This document shows positions 24,132 to 36,280 of a DNA stretch of 64,000 nt, in pieces. The number at the start of each line of letters is the position of its first letter. The stretch's first letter is position 1. The notes beneath the pieces were generated by a model. That model saw nothing but the letters and a program-made list of their open reading frames with translations, did not search any database and was not told the origin of the DNA. The stretch is from Brachyhypopomus gauderio (Eukaryota > Chordata > Actinopteri > Gymnotiformes > Hypopomidae): positions 27,353,739 to 27,417,738 of the forward strand of contig NC_135214.1 in the NCBI RefSeq assembly GCF_052324685.1, given 5' to 3'. The position numbers and the translations under genes were made by a program.

Positions 24132-27100
24132 TCAATTCTGTGACAGGACTTCTATTTCAGCCTGTTTCTCCACAGCTGTTGTGTCTTCAGCAGTCTTGCA
24201 CTCTTCTCCATTTACCAGAGCTGGTTCTGATTTCTCGTTTGTGGTCACACTTAACTCCTTCACCTCCACCAGGCTCTTGGATGAGGTACCACGGTCGAGT
24301 CCTGACTGCTCCATCGATCCTTCTACTTCATCTTTCTCAGCTGCGCAGTCTCCGTTTTGCAAATGAGATTCAACTTGGTCTTTAATTTGGGAATTGCTGG
24401 GAATCTCCTCCAGAACATCTTGTGTTTCCAGTTGAGAGTCTGCATTTTCAGCAGTCACATCTTCAGTCTGCTTCCCATTGGATGTGCCTTCTTTGACCTC
24501 AGCCTCACTAGAAGGTTCTGCTTTAGTCTTCTCGGCGTCCTCTGAAGTTCTTCTCTGTTTCAGCTTCTCTTTGAATTCCATAATCCTCATGCTGCAATAT
24601 TGATTAATAACAATTACTAACAATCAATGCAGTCTGAGCTCTAGAACAACCAATCCCCAGTTGCTTAAACCTCATTATTTAACATACCTATATGAAGTCT
24701 TCAGGATGCCATTTACCAGAGCCAACTGCTCCAGAATAGTCTCCTGTGAAGGAACCAGGCTCTAAAATGAACCAGAGAAAAACAGCTGAAAACTCAAACA
24801 AAGTCACACATCCAGCACATTGCCATCGAAAATGAGATGAGAGTTGCTTACCTCAGGTGTGCTTGAGTCGGCGAGCTCTGCACCGCCCTGCCGTATGGAC
24901 CGCTCTACACGCACGGCCTGCTGGGTGACTGCTTTCAGGAAGTCGGAACTGCATTTGGTCTGGGGATGATTCTCACCCAACTGGAATATATGGGCAAACG
25001 CATTCAATAAATAGCTGCATTGCAAAGTTAATCCTGTGGCCTTCACACCCCCTGAAACACGTCTCCGCTTTTGTCTCCAATACTCTCTGCTACTCCATCA
25101 CATCCATCTCACCTTGTTCTGGAAGATGCTGTGCGCTTCCTTTTCTTGAGTCATGCCTCCCCTGTAATCTCCCGCCACACACATCCTCTGAGCCAGAAGG
25201 TGGTGACTACAAAGAGATATTAGTCTCAACCTGACATTCCAAGTTAACGATAAACCATCTTCACACACTCAAGACTACTGCATGTTTGCGGGCACAATAG
25301 CAAGGCCCAGAAATAAGCAAGCCTATCTGGAAAGCTTTCATCTTACATCAAAGCAGTCGTTACGTCCATAGCACCATGGAAAGACAGGCTGAGTTTCAGT
25401 GCATTTTGCAAATACTGAATGGACTGTTCTCCTTGCAGCATCAAGCCCAGAGAACTCTGAAAGAGAAACGTTGCAGGAACACCATGTTAAGACACGGGCA
25501 GCTCGAGTGAGGCATTTCTGCTATATCGGCCTCCTTCGCTCTGCCTGGCCGATTTGGTGGAGTACATGGTGGGTTAGACTGCTCACTCACATCTAGCACT
25601 GCTGTGTAGGGATGATCCTCCCCATGGACGGTCAGCATAAGGATCTTGGCTCGGTACAGACAGCGCAAGGCCAACGCCGTCTCTCCACCAGCCAGCATGT
25701 ACACCGCCAGCAACGTCTAAATACGATGAGCACAAGGAGTTTGTACATGCAGAATAAACACTGAATACAAGTAAGTGCAAAACGACATGACGCTGAAGGT
25801 ACATGAAGTGCCTTACATATTGCTGAATGGTGTTTGGGTGGTCGAATCCTAGGACCCTCTCACTGATGACCACTACCTTGAGCTGGACACTCCGGGCCTA
25901 GGAAGAGAGGAACATTAGACGCCGCTCCTCGAAGACGGAGGAGCTCCGTGGTGCTGGACGGCGTGCACTCACCTCAGCGGGGTGGCCCTGCAGATAGGCC
26001 ATGCGAGCCAGCAGGCTGAGGCAGTGGCAGGCCTCGGGGTGGAGGTCGTCACACACACGGCCAAAGAGGTATGCTGCCTCTTTGAGCTGCTCATACGCCT
26101 TCTCCAGCAAGCCTGCGGGTAAAGGAAGCCATTATAGAATCGGCCGCCTGCGCCGGGGAAATCAAACGCACGAGTGCCGCTCTTAATACCTTTTTGAAGG
26201 CTGTTCTGGGCTTCGCGGAACGCACGCGATGCGTCAGTCGTCACCATGGTGATGTGCTTGACAACAGGTAGGAGGTTGAACACGTCATCTGAAGAGATGG
26301 GTGCTTTGTTGCGGCTGTCGAGGGCGTAGTCTCTAAGCCGGAGCTATGGGACCCCACACACAAATACTTAACATTAAAAGTTATTGCAAAGATACCGAAT
26401 AAGGTATACTATACAAAGAATTGTCACTATTTAGAACTAGTACTTCCAGGTTAACTGCAATAATCCCAAATAGTTTAACAGCTTGTTTACAAGAAAACCA
26501 AAGTGTCTTTAAGGGGAGTTTTGACTTGTACCTGTATCCCAGTCTTCAGACATATCTCTCGTAACAAAGATAACTTCTGAAGCCCATAATGCTCAACCAG
26601 GTGGTCGATATTTGACCTGCAATAAACAATTACCATATATTTACATTGTCTCCGCAGCTAAGGTGTAGCATATTTTAAAGAACATGGCAGAGATCTGGCA
26701 GGAACAAGTATTATGTCTTACCCCAGTCCCTGTTTAAGGCCATAGGTCTCTAGTGCATCTTGGCATATAAGGCTCCACAATTCATTCCCACCGAGTGTGT
26801 TCCATGACGTACTATCAGCTGCTCCGCCCCCTTTATGGCCACGCCTCCTGGAGCGCTTCTTGGACTCCTCTCCATTTGAGGCAGCACTAAAGTGAGGCAC
26901 CAATAAGCAGCAGAGGAAGTGGCTTGCAGCTGCCGATAGGCTGGACAACTCTACACCCTTGACAGTTAGAAGACAAAAGGTTAATATTTGATGCAAATAC
27001 CACCGCTAGATGTATGGGGTGTTTGATGTATTAAGAACAAATAAAAACTGCTATACCTGTATGTACCCATTGAAGCTCCTTCGAGCACAGCGCACCACAA

Positions 27101-30100
27101 TCTCTCCATATGCCAGTCGCTGGCAGAGGGGAACAACAAAGAAGAATGAAGACATCTTGGAGTGCTAAATATTCCATCACTAAAACGACATTTGAAGCCC
27201 TTAAAAACCCATACCGTGATGTGCCTCAGTTGATCCTTGTGATCAGATTGGCTGATGGAGGTAATCAGGTGACCCAAGTAACGGAGATTTATGCCCTTCT
27301 GATGAAGGGCTTTTCGTAGCGTAGCACCATCCATGGGCATTTCCTTCCCTTGCAGGCAGTCATCAATCTACCAGTCAAGCCAATGCTGTTAATATTTGAA
27401 CAATGCACACAGACCTACAAAACGGGCAAACTACACCGTAGTGTGTCACCGAGGCTTAAAGGATCACAGTAAACATGACTCTACTCACAAATGCTGGTAT
27501 TTGATCATTGATGATGAACGTGGCAGCTTCTTTCAGTAACATCTTCTGTAAGGACACAGCTGTACTTTCTGACGTGGGGAACTCGACACCTACAGAGAAA
27601 CAGAGCTGTAGTATTAATACTAAATGTAGGTAAAGAAATTTTTCTTTTTCATGAATGAATGTGTTTGTGATGGATGGAGCTGATAATGTTTGTGGTGTAC
27701 AAGGTGATGTTCTTGCCTGGGGAGAAAACATTTGGGTTGAAACGCATCTCGAAAATGATGTCACTGACAGAACCGACGTCCTTACAAGCCTTTCGAATGG
27801 CGTCCGTGCCACGGGAGTCACCTGTTTGTACATGAGCATTTGGTCAGCACATCACTCGTACACACCAAGACCCTGTAGATCAACCCATGTTTCCTCCTTA
27901 CCAGCCTTCATGCACTCCTCCACACCACCACTCTCCTCCATGTGTTCTCGCACACGCTTGGTGAACTGAGTGTGCCTGAAACAAGCAACGGAGCAAGTGA
28001 AAACATATGCTTGGCCCTAATCCACGAATGGTGTTAAAACACGATCTCATCCAGAACACCCCCAAGCGCATTTACGCACAAACCCAGAACAGCACTTACT
28101 TGTGCTGGATGAAAGCCTTGACGAGCTCTGGCCGGAGGCGGCACAGCCCGTGGGGGAACCGTCCAAGAACGGCACCCTCCTCCCCTTCCTCTTCCTCTAC
28201 TAGGTGGAAGTTGGCATCCGCAGGCAGCGTACGGAACACATCCATTATGTAATATCGGCCATCCGCTCCCAATAGTCCCTGGGCATCTGTGGATGTGAAG
28301 AGGGGCACCTGGTGGCCGTTGGGCCCCATGACGGAGTGCCTCTGCAGGCCAAGGCTCTTGGCTGACTGAGCCAGGAGCTCCATCAGCTTCCTGCGAGACG
28401 GGTTCTCCATGGGCCCGGCACTGACCCCATACAAGAGACCCCTAGGGACTCCGGACTGATCGTTACCCTGGAGGCCGGGGGCCAAGCCCTGGGCAGAGAG
28501 CCGCAGACCTCTGTAGTCAGCGAGAGCAGTGGGAAGGGTGTGGAGTGCCTGGAGGTCTCCTTCTAGATCACTGTACATCTGGATGGATTTCAGCTCAAGT
28601 CTCTGTGCTGCCCTGCGGCCCCGCTCGCCACCCAACCACCTGCCCCCCGTCCCACCCATACTCATAAACAAGCCACCCCATAGAAAGGCGGGGTCCTGGC
28701 TGCAGCCGTTGATTGGATCAACAAAGCCGTCAATCACTTTCTCAGCACCTTCAGTGACGGCCCATACAAAAGCACTATTTACCTGTAGGGAAAGAGTTTT
28801 AGATGGATGAGTTAATAAGATCAGGTTTTTGTACAAGAATGTAAACATTTACTAATTTACACTAATCTTTATACTTTATATAATCTTTTACTTTATAAGC
28901 AACACTTGTACACTCACTGACCAGACTGAGGTACATCCATCATTGATCATTTTATAATAGTACAATTACAGTATGCATGCCTTCAGATGGCAAGAATAAT
29001 GAAGCACACATTCTATACTCCATATCATGTTCTATACATTACAGTTCACTGCTGAATGGATATAATTTGATAGTCTGACCAGAGTATGAACAAAGTCTTA
29101 ACGTTATAATGGTAGTGGCATGATTGTTGGTGTTGAGCTGGTAAACGTTCATCACAGCAGTGTTGCTTTAGTTGTTTTAATAAAGTGGCTGATTTATGTA
29201 TAGTGCCTTTGCTTCTTCTGTGTGTTTATTAATATCCAAAAGGTAAGTACTTGTAGTAAGGCTTTCTCTCGTTGGAGTCTCTCTTCTAACGTGGTCTGGG
29301 GTAGATCTCTTGCAGCCTGCAGTTCCTCATTCCAGTCTGGGGCCTGTAGACACACAGCAACACATCTCAGCAATGCACACACACACACACAGCACCACAG
29401 GGAAGCCACTCAACGTGGAACATCTGGACACAGAATGGTGAGATGGTCCACCAGGGGAAGTGAGGGAAAGAACGTGGGGTGAAGACCTGCGTGCTGAGTC
29501 CGAGCTCCAGGCCCAGTCTGTAGCTGTAGCCGTTTTTGTGAGCGTGGACAGCTGACCCTCCCAGCCAGTTCAGCGTGTGGTACGGAGTGGACATGCACTC
29601 CTCTGCAGCCAGAGTGGGCCTATAGCAGGAAGACACGCGTGCGGATATCAGTCGCCACTTTCGGGGGAAAGGCTACGAAATATGTGCGGGCGCGTGCGTT
29701 CAGAAGGATTACCTGTGTAGGAGTGTACTGAAGTGGTGCTTAAACTGTGGGCTGAGCTGAGACAGGAGGTCAGTCAAACAGTGACACACCGGGGTGGACT
29801 GGGCAGGACGAGGGTCAAACACATCCATGGTGGACCTGAAAAAGAAACAACCAATGATCAGTACAGCTGGTTGCATAGACTAACTGCAGCACCATCCGTC
29901 ATGTGTCCGATACTTGACCTTAGTGCCTGTTGTCAAGAGAAAGCTTCACTACAATTATGCACTATTTGAATACTAATGTACACCAAAGAGATGTGTGCAC
30001 TCTACACACATCAGCCACTTCAGTAGTAACACCAGCAACACTACTATGCCAGAGCAGAGGCTGTACTCTTACCTATTCAAGTAGAATCCACGTGGGGAGG

Positions 30101-33100
30101 AAGTGATATCACAGTACTTCCCCTCTAGTGTTTGGATGGTAATATATAGGAAATCACCCTGCAGCTTCCTGGATCCTGGGGGAGGGTTCCAACAGCTGAG
30201 TGACAAGTCCAGCAGGCAATTGGGAACCTAAAGTGTCAATGATATCAGTTATCATTAGCCTCAAACTTCGCGAGATCATGTGTGATCTACATACACTGTA
30301 GTGTTGATTACAGTGTATGAGTATGTCACACAGAGACAAAGTGAAACTGGATTTTTACAGTTTCAAAAATCTCAAATTAGAATCCATTACTCAGAAGTAC
30401 TCAGACCCTTTGTTCGATACTTTGTAGAATCCCTTTTGGCAGCAGTCACAGCTGCAAATGTTCTTAGATCTCTACAACCTTTGCACATCTGGATTTGGGC
30501 AGTTCATTCTTCATGGCAGATCCTCTTAAGATCCATTATATTGGATGGTGAGTGTCTGAACTGTCCACAGCCAGGTCTCTTCATGAATGTTCAATGGAGT
30601 TTATGTCCGGGCTTTGGCCAGGCCACTCAAGGACATTCAGAGACTTGCCCACACACCTGTCCAGTGTTGTTTTGGTGGAATGCTTTGTGTCACTGTCATG
30701 TTGAAAGGTCACTCCAGTCAGAGTTTGATCATGTTCTGGAGGATGGTCCTATATTTGATTGAATTCACACATCCCTCAGCTGTTACTGTTTTACATTCTT
30801 GGCCTTACCACAGTTCAGCATCGTGGGGATGACAGTGACTTGGGCTTCAATACTTGGTATTTATCCTAATAATGCCTTGCAGATTTGGGGCCATTATACT
30901 CCCAGGTCTGTGCCTTTCCACACTAATCAATAAGTCCAATCAATTCAGCTTTCAGCAGGTATACCCAAACTAGGTTCTAGACACACCTCAAGGATAATTA
31001 AAGCAAACAGGACACATTTGTCTACAAATAGGTGTTCCAGAGCAAAGGGTATGAAAACATTTGTGAATAAGACATCTCCGTTTTAGTTTAGAATTTATTT
31101 TCAAAACTTCAAAAAGCATAATTTCACTTCAGCCTTGTGTGCGATTAAATGTAGACTAATGGATAAAAATGTAAGTTATATCCATTAAAAATGAAATCCA
31201 TAACACAAGTGTGCAACATTTCGAGGGGCCTGAATAGTTTGTGTCCACTGAATCAACCTGTTTACCCCTTTTATTGATCCGTTTCACACATCCGCCGGAT
31301 TGTATATGGATTTACTTTTGGCCAGATTCCGTTTGCAGTTTTCACTAAAACACGTCCCTGGTGTAGCCAGAGGAGATCCAAGATCACTTTCCCCACATAA
31401 AAGCACACCAAACTACACAATCCGTATAATTTATTTCCTGAAACCTACTGTAAACATGGTTCCTCACAGGCCATTACCAGTGTATTACATCTAGTAAATA
31501 TGGGCAGAAGTAATCTACAACAGGCAAAGAAGCGTCTGCTTCAGCTCAAGAGAAGCTTCGTTTAGCAGCTTCTACAATTTAATCCATTGTGCGCAATGGC
31601 AGACATTCAATTTAATTTTGTGAGAAAGCGTTGGTGTTGTCAGCACTTGGTAAATGTATTTCCATTTACACCGTTTGTAGAGTGTGTGATCTGATCGGAA
31701 TATATCCTGGGTGTGTGCGTTTATCCCGGGATTTCATTCAGTCAAGCGAATCAAGTGATTGACTTCAAGCGAAGTGAAGTGATCTGATCATGTTTGGAAG
31801 CCTGTTAATGCGAAGTGTAAGCGGACTCAACGTGTTCCATTTACCTCACTGTAGGTGTTGGCCGGCAGTAGTGTAGCCAGTGGGGGGCGCTCTGTGGCCC
31901 CGGGCAGGATGTAATCAGGAGGAGGAGGAGCTTCAGTCGGCTGCTCAGTCTTGTTATTGGCTTTTTTGCCTTTTGTAGAGTGAGCGGCAGGAGGGGCCTC
32001 TGAAATGCATGCAAACATTGACAGGGAGAATGTGTCACTAAACAGTAAAGCAAAAGGGAAAAGCAACATATTATGCCAAGTGAAAATGCATTACTGGACT
32101 GTGACTAATATTCATGTAATGCATGCCTACACATGCACGCACACGTGTTTCCATAGTTACCATGTGTGTGAGTGAGAGCATGGAGTATGCTGGGTGATCT
32201 GCCCTCTCTCAGAGCATCTTGGGGCCCGGCACCTCTCAGCAATTCATGAACACGAGCGAGATGAGCTCGAGCTGACCGTGGAGAATACAGTTCTATAGCA
32301 AACACACACACAGTTCAGGTCAGGATACGTACCAGCAAGTCTCAAACATTAAATCACACCTGAACAACACTTTAATGACTACTGATGACATGACTGAAGT
32401 TGTGGTGGTTATTATTCATTGAACTCAGCATTACTCTTTTGATTTGTTAGCTGTATCCAAAGCCACACTGAGATAAAATGAGGCTAAATGTCATCTTGCA
32501 TAAGACAGGTAGTTTCAGATAAGCAACTGTATTACATTCATGACCATGTTTGCAGATGAATACAGTTCAAACAAGGAATGAAAACATCAGGTTAGATGTG
32601 CCCATCCTCCACTGAGACCAAACAGAAATGATCAAATGTATATTAGCCATGTGTGCTTAGTTCCTCTCATTCATCAGACGGACTAACCGTCCCCTACAAG
32701 TGCAAGGAGATTCCCACACTTATCCCAGTGACTGCATGTGACAGCAGGCTTAAACCTGTCTGATTGCTCCAAGCTTTGAAATCACTTATTTGATTAACAT
32801 ATATGTCAGAGCAAAGTGGGAAAACCTGTTGGGTGAAACCCACACCCACTTTTCACCTTCAAGTGGTTCTGCCCATTTATAATTCATTAAAACTGGACAC
32901 AGCAAGAGAATTTGAAACTACAGACACACTACATCCAGAACTATACTATTTCAGTACAGAACTTCAGAATTATGAGTATCAGTACTGAATGTTGTGGACC
33001 TAGTTCCGGCCCTTCTGACCCATGAAACACATCACCATAACCTGGGCAGAGATTTCATTGAGTCACCCAGCAGCGCCATTCAGATCAGTGATGATGAGCA

Positions 33101-35904
33101 GGCCTGCTACATAGGACACAATTGAGGACACACCTTCTACCAGTCGTAGGGTCACTCCTGCTTTGAAGCCCTTGACAGTCTGCAGCTCAGCAAAGGGGTC
33201 GAGGGTCACGCCAGAGAGGGTGAGGCCGAGGGACGTGCGTGGGGCAACCTCCTCTCTGCCCAGAACAGCCAGTATCACATCCTGGACCAGCCAGAACCTG
33301 TTAACCTGCACAGGAAATGCATACAGTAAAAAAAAACAAACAAAGCTAAAAGATACAAATCTAGCTGTCCACATCAGGTGTGAACTAATGTGTCGAACTC
33401 GACTCTTTCGAGAACCAAGAGCCTCTTGGGGAAATTAAACGATTGATTTGTGATTTAATTGTAGTTATACACAGGATAAGATGCAAAATATCCTATGCCA
33501 GTCCATTCAAGTTATTTGTTATTAGGTGTTAGGGGACTATCTCTCTCTCTCACCTGCAGCTCGAAAGTGTCAACCCCGGCCCCTTGAATCTTCACTGAAA
33601 ACGAGCCGTCATCCTCCTTCAGAACTCCTCCAGGTGTTTTCCCGTTCGCTACAGACGAGGCAGGTGTTGAGTCAAGAGATGGGCACGGCCACATTTCTCA
33701 CATAGAGGGCAGAAGGCGGTTAGTGACTCGATAGAAGAGACCCACAAGCAGGAGTGAGACGTCAGTCTTGGATTTTGGTTATGGGAGAAGTATGAGTAAC
33801 CTTATACCTCTCGCCTCAGTCTTGAATAAGCAGTAGTGGTGATTCATCTAAAAGGTTCTTTGAGCATTTAGATAAAGACTCTCTAATAAAAGCAAGACCC
33901 AGCTTGATTCTGTATTAGCTTGTCCAGACACAAATTTGCCTACAGGACAGACGCAAATGCCACTGATTGGTTGGATACACATCCTGGGGCGACAGAGAGG
34001 GAAAAAAAAAAAAGAAATAACCTCCTAGTGCTTATTCCCTGTTGAGTGGCATGAACAGGGTTAGCCAAGGGTAAACTGGTCCAATACTGGACCCAGACAC
34101 TCCGTGCCACAAAGGAAAAACCCTTAAAACACACAGGACATGGGATTAGTTTGTAAGTCCCTCAAATACTTTTATATGTAGGAGGTACGCTATCCTATCC
34201 TGGCCTCGAGTGTAGTAGGTTTTCGTTGGTAAGCAATATAGAAAATCTGCCGAAAAAAAAAATTCTGCAGAGTAATCAGAATGAGGGATAGTTTAGTACA
34301 GTGACTGACAGTTGCCCCGAGTATACGCGTCATCAATCAGAATCAGGAATGCCTCTCCTGTAGATTAATCTGGCACCGTACCAGGAGAGAACTAGTTCAC
34401 TGTCAGATAGTAATAGATGTGATGAGCATCAAAAAGACAAGACTAACCAAATAATGTATGCTAAATCTATTAAAGTCAGAGTATGACCCTCTCAAATGTG
34501 TTTTGTTCCACAAATTTGCAGAGGCAGTTCTGAATGTGTGGGGGGTGTTGGTACCCCCGTCACAACATCTTCACACTCAGATATATCAGTAATGCTTCAA
34601 TTACTTGTTCTCCAACAGATACTGTTATGTTATGTCATGATCTGACAAAGAATTTAAGCTTATCTTATAAGTCTACTGGGAATATTTTACTGCTGCACAT
34701 GCGTGAAGATGCATCGTGGAGCACCGAACATGCAGCACCTCTGGTTCTGTCTCTGTGGGACAGTGCACAGCTACATAGCTACATAGCAGGCATCGAGCTA
34801 AGAGAACAGGATAGTACGTTTTAATCCGTTAAAAGTAGTAATTCACAACAATCTCAAGACACGATTTATATGCCATTTGGGAAATTAGCTGAAACTGGAC
34901 TGAGGACTATGCTGTATAAACCCAATGTAGTTTTTACTCCGTATCATGCTTTTGAATGCAACTTTACAAAATGCAAAATTAAGAGACCACTGCAAAATAC
35001 CGGTGCCTCTGGTTCACCATTTATAGGAAGGGGCATGAGAAAATATAGAAAATTCTATAAATTATTATGCAATAATTAAAAATGAGATAATTATATTATT
35101 TTATGATCGATTTATTCTATAAGCTACTGTAATTTCTCCCAAATTCCAAACAAAAATACTGTAATTTAGAGCATTTATTTGCAGAAAATGACAACTAGTG
35201 GAAATAAAAATCTAAAACGTAGTAACGTTTTATTTGGTGGGATAACCTCCCCTTTTCACGCGTCTTGGCATTTACTCCTCCAGATTTTCGCACTGTTCGT
35301 TTAATAAGATTTATCCACGCTTTATTAATCAGCCCCTCATTATGCAGAATTAGGTGTGTCTGTGTTGGAATTCAAGAAATGCTGGAGCTGAACGGCTGCC
35401 CTGCTGTACGTGTGGAGGTTGTGTACGGTTATGTATGGATACAGCAACAACACGGGAGTGGAAAAGCACGACACACTCGGGGAGGAGCGCTGGGATCCGA
35501 GCGGCCGAGAGGCAAAGTGAAAGTAATCCCATTATATGAACCAGTGGAGCGTTTTAGGTTCAACACCAACAACTCAGTAACTCAGGGTCCACATAGACGT
35601 AGTCCCCTGCCGTTTTTCTCATGTTAATCAGGTTTGCAGCAGTGTGTGTGTGTGTTAAGAAAACCCCTCTGTACAACTGCTTATTGGACTGTGTCCGAGT
35701 GCGGTACTTCCACACCGCCACTTCTCATGCGGAGCCCAGTCTGAGAGCCCAGCAACACGCAAACACGAACAAGTTGGAAAGGAAGCCGACTCGGTGTGCA
35801 GGAAAGAGCGACGAAAAGTTAGGAGGGAGAACACGTCGTCAAAATAATGTTCCTTCCTTACCCGTCTGCCTCGGCTCACTTCCTCTCTTCGATGATTCTC
35901 GCAT
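24132..35904 (-). CDS. cluh: CLUH-family protein (clustered mitochondria homolog), divergent paralogue
   Basis: Twenty-six exons: 35862-35904, 33554-33648, 33134-33305, 32161-32292, 31845-31999, 30073-30227, 29713-29835, 29487-29619, 29251-29343, 28100-28782, 27902-27975, 27717-27821, 27489-27589, 27215-27367, 27057-27119, 26722-26957, 26532-26616, 26190-26343, 25973-26112, 25817-25897, 25591-25716, 25347-25456, 25113-25206, 24852-24980, 24688-24761, 24132-24591. The frame gives 1322 aa (human CLUH about 1309). CLUH binds mRNAs of nuclear-encoded mitochondrial proteins in the cytosol and controls mitochondrial distribution. An N-terminal ubiquitin-like region ([16 protein letters not shown]) is followed by the Clu domain, with exon 10 covering residues 368-594, then a basic [14 protein letters not shown] stretch, TPR-like repeats at about 868-1170 ([36 protein letters not shown]) and an acidic tail. 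Intron 12 has a GC donor. Exon 1 is inferred from phase and a strong GTAAGG donor. Probably the cluhb-type copy. Confidence 0.88.
28905..29205. mobile_element. Possible Tc1-derived MITE relic in CLUH intron 9
   Basis: The left edge TACACTCACTGACCAGACTG and right edge TTTTAATAAAGTGGCTGA resemble the ends of the Tc1 family in srrd intron 2 (CACTGGCCACTTTATTAGG). The centre also has a patch like GCATGATTGTTGGTG. There is no coding sequence. The match is partial. Confidence 0.45.
30300..31250. mobile_element. Decayed Tc1-like relic in CLUH intron 5
   Basis: The plus strand carries AGTACTCAGACCCTTTG, TTCTTCATGGCAGATCC and, at 30600-30730, GGCCAGGCCACTCAAGGACA followed by a TGTCATGTTGAAAGG-type segment. 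This is the antisense of a Tc1 transposase (central to C-terminal region). The right end has GGGGCCTGAATAGTTTG, as in Tc1 ends. No frame is intact. Confidence 0.75.
31251..31844. other. Remainder of CLUH intron 5
   Basis: Single-copy looking sequence between the Tc1 relic and exon 5. No feature was recognised. Confidence 0.5.
32293..33133. other. CLUH intron 3
   Basis: Intron between exons 3 and 4, with no repeat or gene recognised. Short open frames in it have no family resemblance. Confidence 0.6.
33649..35861. other. CLUH intron 1
   Basis: A 2.2-kb first intron. The part next to exon 1 (35350-35860) is GC-richer, as expected near a promoter. Open frames at 34534-34824 and 34870-35079 look random. 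A short poly-A run sits near 33997. Confidence 0.55.
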
Positions 35905-36280
35905 TTTTCCTTTCGGTCAGTTTTTTTTTCCCCTGTCAGTCTGATGTTGAGTAGCGTGTCGGTTTCTTCGGAAGTGTCGACCTCTTCCCTCCTCGGTTTG
36001 TAGAGCGAGAGCTGTCAGGTGTGTGAATTACAACTTCTTAGTCGCTTTTCTTTTCCTACGCCAGCCACTCCCTTTTTTTTTTTACTCAGTAGCTTCTGGC
36101 CAATAACACCCCCCTCTTTGACTGGACGTGCCTCAACCAGACGTGTTTGACTGGGTGTGTCCGTTCGTTCTTCCACACATCTGCCTCAGAGAGCACCGCC
36201 AGCTCCCCTCCCCCTACCCTCACCTCCCTCCCTCGCTCACTCCCACCCCTTAGGGCAAGGTGGGGATCTGGCACGCAAAC
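35905..36280 (-). promoter_or_regulatory. Probable promoter and 5' UTR of the CLUH gene
   Basis: Sequence just upstream of the inferred CLUH start codon. It contains C- and T-rich blocks (36180-36250) but no clear TATA box. The assignment rests on position alone. Confidence 0.4.

Noticed and set aside
24127-24545. Plus-strand frames of 60 to 80 residues
   Set aside because: They are antisense to the last CLUH exon.
28529-28810. 93-residue plus-strand frame
   Set aside because: It is antisense to the large CLUH exon 10.
34534-35079. Two plus-strand frames of 96 and 69 residues
   Set aside because: No domain, no splice support and random composition; they lie in CLUH intron 1.
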